Shown: positions 60,342 through 64,000 of the stretch, piece after piece
How positions within the stretch are numbered: position 1 is the first letter of the stretch
How the letters are laid out: the number at the start of each line of letters is the position of its first letter
Assembly: GCF_023955655.1 (NCBI RefSeq)
Contig: NZ_JAMXHT010000006.1
Coordinates: 1 to 64,000, forward strand
DNA length: 64,000 nt
Source: Ralstonia soli
Lineage (GTDB): Bacteria > Pseudomonadota > Gammaproteobacteria > Burkholderiales > Burkholderiaceae
Direction: 5' to 3'
Program-made: the position numbers and the translations under genes
The notes under the pieces: model-generated
Database searches by the model: none
What the model saw: only the letters and a program-made list of their open reading frames with translations
What the model was told of the DNA's origin: nothing

Positions 60342-61274
60342 TCAGATCAAGTCGAGCGCGGCGAGCTGACGGCGCAGCGCTGTTGCCCTCGATTGGGAAC
60401 AGCAGAGATGGCGCCGAATGTCCGCGACGGTCGGGCGGACTCGTCCCGCAGCAACCTCTTGGACGAGCCGAATCATCTCGGAGTCATCCAGTGCTGGATG
60501 CGGCAACGGCGCGACCAGATCATTCTCCAGTGCGTCACGGGTGGTGACTGGCTCCTGACTCGCTACCGCTGGCGCGCGACTCTGGGTGACGGGTAGGGAT
60601 CGCAGCGTGATCGTCCACAACAGGCAGGCAACTCCCTCCAAGACCGCCGCGAACACCAAGCCCGACAGGAGATCCATGCGGGGAACGGTCGTGCCCAGTA
60701 ACGCTGCCAGTCTCGCCGTGACCGGATCGGCCACCAAAGCGTCACGTCGCGCCACGGCTCGGTCATCCGCTGACTGCCAGCGCCGGATGTCGCCAGCTTC
60801 AGCCTCCAGCACGTCAAGCCTGGCGGTCAGCGTGACGCGACGCGCCTCGAGCGTCGTGCAATTGCCGGTACAGCGCTGCATATTGATTGCCGCCAGTCGA
60901 GCAATGACACCAGCCCGTTCCGCCATGACCGCCGTGAGACTGCGGCTGGCAGGTACCGGCTCGGCTACAGGAACAGCCGAAGCCCGCAGTTCCCCGGCAT
61001 GCCGCTGGGCCAGCAGGAAGAACGTCACATGCCCATAGCCGACAGCCACCATGCAACCGAGCCATAACACACCGGCGACGGCACGCGCCCGGTACGGTGA
61101 CTCCCGGACCAGCGCCGGCAGCAGGTGCGCACTGACGACCAGCACGATGCCGATAGAGACCCACACCAGCCGTTCAGGCAGCGAGCCACCCCGTTGCCAA
61201 GCGGCCAAGACCGACAGGCAGACCGCGGTGCCGGTCGCACCGACGGCCAGCACCAGGCAGGACGGCCGGATCAT
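60342..61274 (-). CDS. ICE-associated membrane protein with a C-terminal DNA-binding-like tail
   Basis: 310 residues. Three N-terminal spans lie within about residues 1-90, a coiled-coil-like region at about 115-185 (MAERAGVIARLAAINMQRC then LTARLDVLEAEAGDIRRWQ), and a fourth span at about 205-225. A short winged-helix-like end follows (AAGRVRPTVADIRRHLCCSQ then SRATALRRQL). It overlaps the next gene upstream by 4 bases. Membrane proteins of this shape recur on conjugative elements; the helix-turn-helix-like tail resembles SpoVT/KorB-type segments only loosely. Function unknown. Confidence 0.65.
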   Translation of the reverse strand: MIRPSCLVLAVGATGTAVCLSVLAAWQRGGSLPERLVWVSIGIVLVVSAHLLPALVRESPYRARAVAGVLWLGCMVAVGYGHVTFFLLAQRHAGELRASAVPVAEPVPASRSLTAVMAERAGVIARLAAINMQRCTGNCTTLEARRVTLTARLDVLEAEAGDIRRWQSADDRAVARRDALVADPVTARLAALLGTTVPRMDLLSGLVFAAVLEGVACLLWTITLRSLPVTQSRAPAVASQEPVTTRDALENDLVAPLPHPALDDSEMIRLVQEVAAGRVRPTVADIRRHLCCSQSRATALRRQLAALDLI

Positions 61275-62185
61275 GCGGCCGCCCCGCCGAGCAGCGCCGC
61301 CTTGCGGTCCAGCTTGTCGCGCAGCGTGGGGGGCTTGGCATCATCGCCCTTCGCTGCGTCGCCGGGCTCCGAAGTGCTTGCAGTGGCCTCGGGATAGAAC
61401 TCCTCCATGACGGCTGCCGCCTCTTCCGGGCTGTCCTCGAAGGCTCCATTGCCAAAGCCCAGCTTGGCGGCGGCATCCAACGCAGCCTGGTCGAACCCGG
61501 CGGCCTTGCGCCGGGCATCCAACTCCCGTGCCTCGGTGATGGTAGATTCCAGCGTACTGCCTGACCGCACGCCCAAGTCGACGTAATAGATGGCCGACCG
61601 GTAGCTCTGGGCCGTGGATTTGCCCCGCAGCTTCAGTTCCAGCGACAGACTGGCCAGCAGGTTGCCGGACACAGCACTGAAGTAATGCAGCCGTGCGGCA
61701 AGCGTACGGATCGAGTTGTACGAGGTGGTGCGGAAGATAAAACTGCCCATCTCGTCCTCGTCCCCGACGATTACGTTCAGCCGGCCATACGGCTTGCAGC
61801 CACCGGGACCGCCAAACTGGCAGCCTTCTGGCGACGGGCACGGCAAAACCGCAATGCCGTCCCGCTCCACGCGCTTGCATCGCTCACCATAGCCGACGCA
61901 GACGGGGCGCCCGGTGTCCCGGTCGAACAGGCAGTATTCGGCGCGCAGGTTCAGGTCAGGCTCGTTGAACAGCAGCCGTACCGGGATCGAGCGTAGCTTG
62001 CCGGGTGCTGCTTTGCGCAGCGATTCATTCAATGGGTGCAGCATCCAGCCGTCGCGGTTCTGTACCTGAGTGGTCAAGGTGAACTGGTCGTCCTTCTCCG
62101 GCAGGCGTTTGCCGTTCTTCTCGACCACGCGACCAATGGAAATCCGCCCGATGATGGGCGGGGTGATGGCGAGTCCTTTGAGCAT
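61271..62185 (-). CDS. Gp3-like recombination directionality factor/ICE hydrolase-or-metal-binding protein
   Basis: 304 residues: MLKGLAITPPIIGRISIGRV, EKDDQFTLTTQVQNRDGWML, RSIPVRLLFNEPDLNLRAEY, then a cysteine cluster (VCVGYGERCKRV, VLPCPSPEGCQF, GGCKPYGRL) that may bind zinc. This matches proteins of ICEs annotated as hydrolase or metal-binding protein and is distantly like phage Gp3-type directionality factors. The C-terminal 70 residues are Ala/Glu-rich and disordered. It sits between the YqaJ nuclease and the membrane protein, so a role in element DNA processing is likely. Confidence 0.75.
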   Translation of the reverse strand: MLKGLAITPPIIGRISIGRVVEKNGKRLPEKDDQFTLTTQVQNRDGWMLHPLNESLRKAAPGKLRSIPVRLLFNEPDLNLRAEYCLFDRDTGRPVCVGYGERCKRVERDGIAVLPCPSPEGCQFGGPGGCKPYGRLNVIVGDEDEMGSFIFRTTSYNSIRTLAARLHYFSAVSGNLLASLSLELKLRGKSTAQSYRSAIYYVDLGVRSGSTLESTITEARELDARRKAAGFDQAALDAAAKLGFGNGAFEDSPEEAAAVMEEFYPEATASTSEPGDAAKGDDAKPPTLRDKLDRKAALLGGAAA

Positions 62186-62199
62186 GGGGTGACTCCGAT

Positions 62200-63198
62200 T
62201 CAGGGATAGATGAGAAAGCGGCGCGAGCCGGCTTTGGGGATGGCGTACTGCTGGGCAAGATCCGGGTGGTCGGCCAGCAGCCGTTCCAGGTCGGTGCTGG
62301 TGCCGTCCTTGCTGCGCTTGAAGGTCACTTCACCGGTTTCGAAAAGCGCGCGCGAGGCGTCGCCCATGGCGTACTGAAGGGTCTGTTTGAGCTTGGCGGC
62401 CGCCACTTCCTGCGCCTCGATCTGTTCACGGACAGCCACCAGGTCAGCAAAGACAGCCGACAACTGGCGGTCCCCAGAGAAATCCACCGTGCCACCGCTG
62501 TCTCTCGGGTACAGGCAGCGCAGTGCGCGGTCGGCCGATTCGGAACCGTCCCCGGGTGGCGGGGTGTCAGTCTCGACGTAGTGCCAGAACTGCGCTTCCA
62601 ACGGGATCAGCCGGGCGATCAGGTCGTCGTCCCGCTCGATGCGGTGGACTTCCAGGGCCTGCCCGCCGAGCAGGACGGCAACATCGGCAGCGCGCTTGCC
62701 CGTCACCGCCAACTGGTGCTGCACCTGCAACTGCACGTATTCAGGCACGCCGTCCTGCCAGTGGCGAGCTCCGAATTCGCCGGCCGTCTTGCATTCCAGG
62801 ATTTGCACGTCGGGCACGCCGACCACTTCCCTGTCCAGGTTGGCGAGCATGAAGGGGATGGTGGGGTGTTGCAGCACGGCGTTGACCTTGCGCACCCTGT
62901 GGCCGGTCTGCTGCGTGTAGGCCGCCGCTACGATCGGCTCCAGCAAGGTGCCCCAGTAGACCGCCTCCGTGGTGTCGTTGGGATCGGGCTTTGGCAGCTC
63001 GGCATCGCGGCCGGTCTTCTCCAGCCACAGTTCCAATTGGCTCTTGTAGGGGTTCAGGCCGACGGCTGCCGCAGCATCGGAGCCGCCGATGCCGGTCTTG
63101 CGAACGGCCAGCCAGTCGGTACGGGTGAGTTCAGTTGTCTTGACCAGCTTGAGCGCAGCACGACGGGGCCTGGACCGAGTCGGTTCGAGGGCATTCAT
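62200..63198 (-). CDS. YqaJ-type viral recombinase/exonuclease
   Basis: About 332 residues starting at MNALEPTRSRPRR after GGAGG; the frame is open further upstream but overlaps the DUF932 gene. The PD-(D/E)xK nuclease core has RKTGIGGSDAAAAVGLNPY, GTLLEPIVAAAY, NLDREVVG with the catalytic Asp, and VQILECKTAGEFG with the Glu-x-Lys. YqaJ enzymes are 5'-3' exonucleases that partner with single-strand annealing proteins. No RecT/Bet gene is in view; one may lie beyond the right edge. It implies an element-borne recombination system. Confidence 0.88.
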   Translation of the reverse strand: MNALEPTRSRPRRAALKLVKTTELTRTDWLAVRKTGIGGSDAAAAVGLNPYKSQLELWLEKTGRDAELPKPDPNDTTEAVYWGTLLEPIVAAAYTQQTGHRVRKVNAVLQHPTIPFMLANLDREVVGVPDVQILECKTAGEFGARHWQDGVPEYVQLQVQHQLAVTGKRAADVAVLLGGQALEVHRIERDDDLIARLIPLEAQFWHYVETDTPPPGDGSESADRALRCLYPRDSGGTVDFSGDRQLSAVFADLVAVREQIEAQEVAAAKLKQTLQYAMGDASRALFETGEVTFKRSKDGTSTDLERLLADHPDLAQQYAIPKAGSRRFLIYP

Positions 63199-63274
63199 TG
63201 CAACCTCCGGAAAAAGACACGGCCCGGTGAGCGAACTCGACCGGGCCGGTATGTCAGGGAAGAATCGGATACAG

Positions 63275-64000
63275 CTACACCACGAGCTTGAGCGCTTCCT
63301 CGAATGCTTTCTGCTTGAGCGCAGCTCCGGCGCCAAACCAAGCAGCATCGAGCCGGTGGTCACCACTGCGGGCACGGCGGTGGTGGTCGACGTACTCTGT
63401 GACCGAATTGAGCAAGCCCCAGGCGGTGCCGGACGCGGACGGCAGACCAGCGCCCTTCCCTCGCCCGCCATAGAGTTGTCCGACCGCCTTGATGGCGCGT
63501 TCGTTAACGGCAAGGGTGTCTCGGTCGTCGCCAGTGGTGGTCGAATAGGTCAACACGCGCCGAAAGAACGCTTCTGCGGCCGAATCTGTGACCTTGCGCT
63601 CGGCCAGCGCCTTGGTACGGGCCATGAAGGCGTCCCAGGACGACACGGCAATGCCGAGCTGGCGTTTGACCGCCTGGGCGTCGAACTGGCTGCGGTGCGG
63701 CACCTTGACGACGCCCGTACCCTCACCCAACGCGATCTGCAGCGTGTTGTTGCAGACGACGCGGACCGACGTGAACTGGGCAGTCGTGGCGAGCGACCCA
63801 TCGCAGGCCGTCGCCAGCAACAGGTAGCCATCCACTTTGTCTTTGCCCTTGAGCATGCCGGTCTGACCGGTCTTGGCGAGCGCCCAGAGTTTCTTGCCGG
63901 ATTTGAGGACTCCTGCTGTTTCCAGTTCGAAGCCGCCGACCTCGGTCAGGTCTCGGTAGAACTCCAAAATCTCGGCGGGCTGGACGACCTGATAGCGCGC
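63275..64000 (-). CDS. DUF932-domain protein (5' part outside the window)
   Basis: About 241 residues are visible. The frame stays open to the window edge, so the start is missing. The DUF932 core includes YQVVQPAEILEFYRDL, GGFELETAGVLKSGKKLW, TAQFTSVRVVCNNTLQIAL and VPHRSQFDAQAVKRQLG. These proteins are found on ICEs and large plasmids beside YqaJ genes and resemble phage/plasmid LGT_TIGR03299 family members. It is the most upstream gene seen in the leftward block. Function unknown. Confidence 0.85.
   Translation of the reverse strand, partial: ARYQVVQPAEILEFYRDLTEVGGFELETAGVLKSGKKLWALAKTGQTGMLKGKDKVDGYLLLATACDGSLATTAQFTSVRVVCNNTLQIALGEGTGVVKVPHRSQFDAQAVKRQLGIAVSSWDAFMARTKALAERKVTDSAAEAFFRRVLTYSTTTGDDRDTLAVNERAIKAVGQLYGGRGKGAGLPSASGTAWGLLNSVTEYVDHHRRARSGDHRLDAAWFGAGAALKQKAFEEALKLVV

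Noticed and set aside
63199-63513. N-terminal extension of the YqaJ gene into the DUF932 gene
   Set aside because: It overlaps coding sequence in another frame and a good ribosome site precedes the ATG at 63198.
1-64000. CRISPR arrays, rRNA operons, intact tRNA genes, riboswitches
   Set aside because: No regularly spaced repeats, rRNA signatures, full cloverleaf or known riboswitch core were seen on either strand.

Overview
The window reads as DNA from a high-GC betaproteobacterium of the Burkholderiaceae (Ralstonia/Cupriavidus/Burkholderia type). The reasons are three general porins of the burkholderial family, a Bug/TctC-type binding protein with its Tct permease, dense catabolic operons each with a LysR or TetR regulator, and codon use rich in G/C. 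The genus cannot be fixed from the sequence alone. No rRNA gene, intact tRNA or CRISPR array was seen.

Layout. 1-2.3 kb: the end of an IS21-type element abuts a decapitated large serine recombinase, followed by a small membrane protein, a strong terminator and a 14-base match to the 3' end of a tRNA-Ser. 2.36-3.55 kb: a P4-type tyrosine integrase. 3.6-13.9 kb (module A): a TetR regulator divergent from an eight-gene operon (acyl-CoA ligase, dienoyl-CoA-reductase-like SDR, alpha/beta hydrolase, porin, and a sugar-type ABC importer of one binding protein, one double ATPase and two permeases). 13.9-23.3 kb (module B): a LysR regulator divergent from a seven-gene operon (MFS transporter, porin, FAD hydroxylase, amidohydrolase, esterase, FAH-family hydrolase, extradiol dioxygenase), which together look like a meta-cleavage route for an aromatic compound. 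23.4-24.5 kb: a hybrid IS3-family remnant beside a truncated amidohydrolase gene.

24.5-38.3 kb (module C): a three-gene operon (salicylate-hydroxylase-like FAD monooxygenase, M29/NicX-like metalloenzyme, nitronate monooxygenase) faces a rightward set (acyl-CoA synthetase, MBL-fold hydrolase, porin). A leftward set follows (two alpha/beta hydrolases, a fused TctA-TctB permease, a Bug binding protein and, past a hairpin, a LysR regulator). The enzyme mix suggests catabolism of an aromatic or N-heteroaromatic carboxylate. 38.3-40.5 kb: decayed DNA with ParB-like and ROK-family remnants. 40.5-42.3 kb: a chemoreceptor. 42.4-53.3 kb (module D): a LysR regulator divergent from a run of genes (DctA-type carrier, CMD-like protein, SDR, LigI/COG3618 amidohydrolase, MFS carrier, SMP-30 lactonase, ModA-like binding protein, two exported alpha/beta hydrolase paralogues lacking the nucleophilic serine, and a Tat-exported amidohydrolase). 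53.3-57.1 kb: an EAL-domain remnant, small secreted or membrane proteins and a large lipoprotein.

57.1-64 kb: a tightly overlapping leftward block (DUF932, YqaJ-type nuclease, Gp3-like protein, membrane protein, DUF6878, TIM-barrel protein, DUF4942) plus an XRE regulator. This is a conserved backbone module of integrative conjugative elements. My reading is that modules A-D are catabolic cargo lying between an integrase and an ICE backbone. Each module has its own regulator and its own way in across the membranes.
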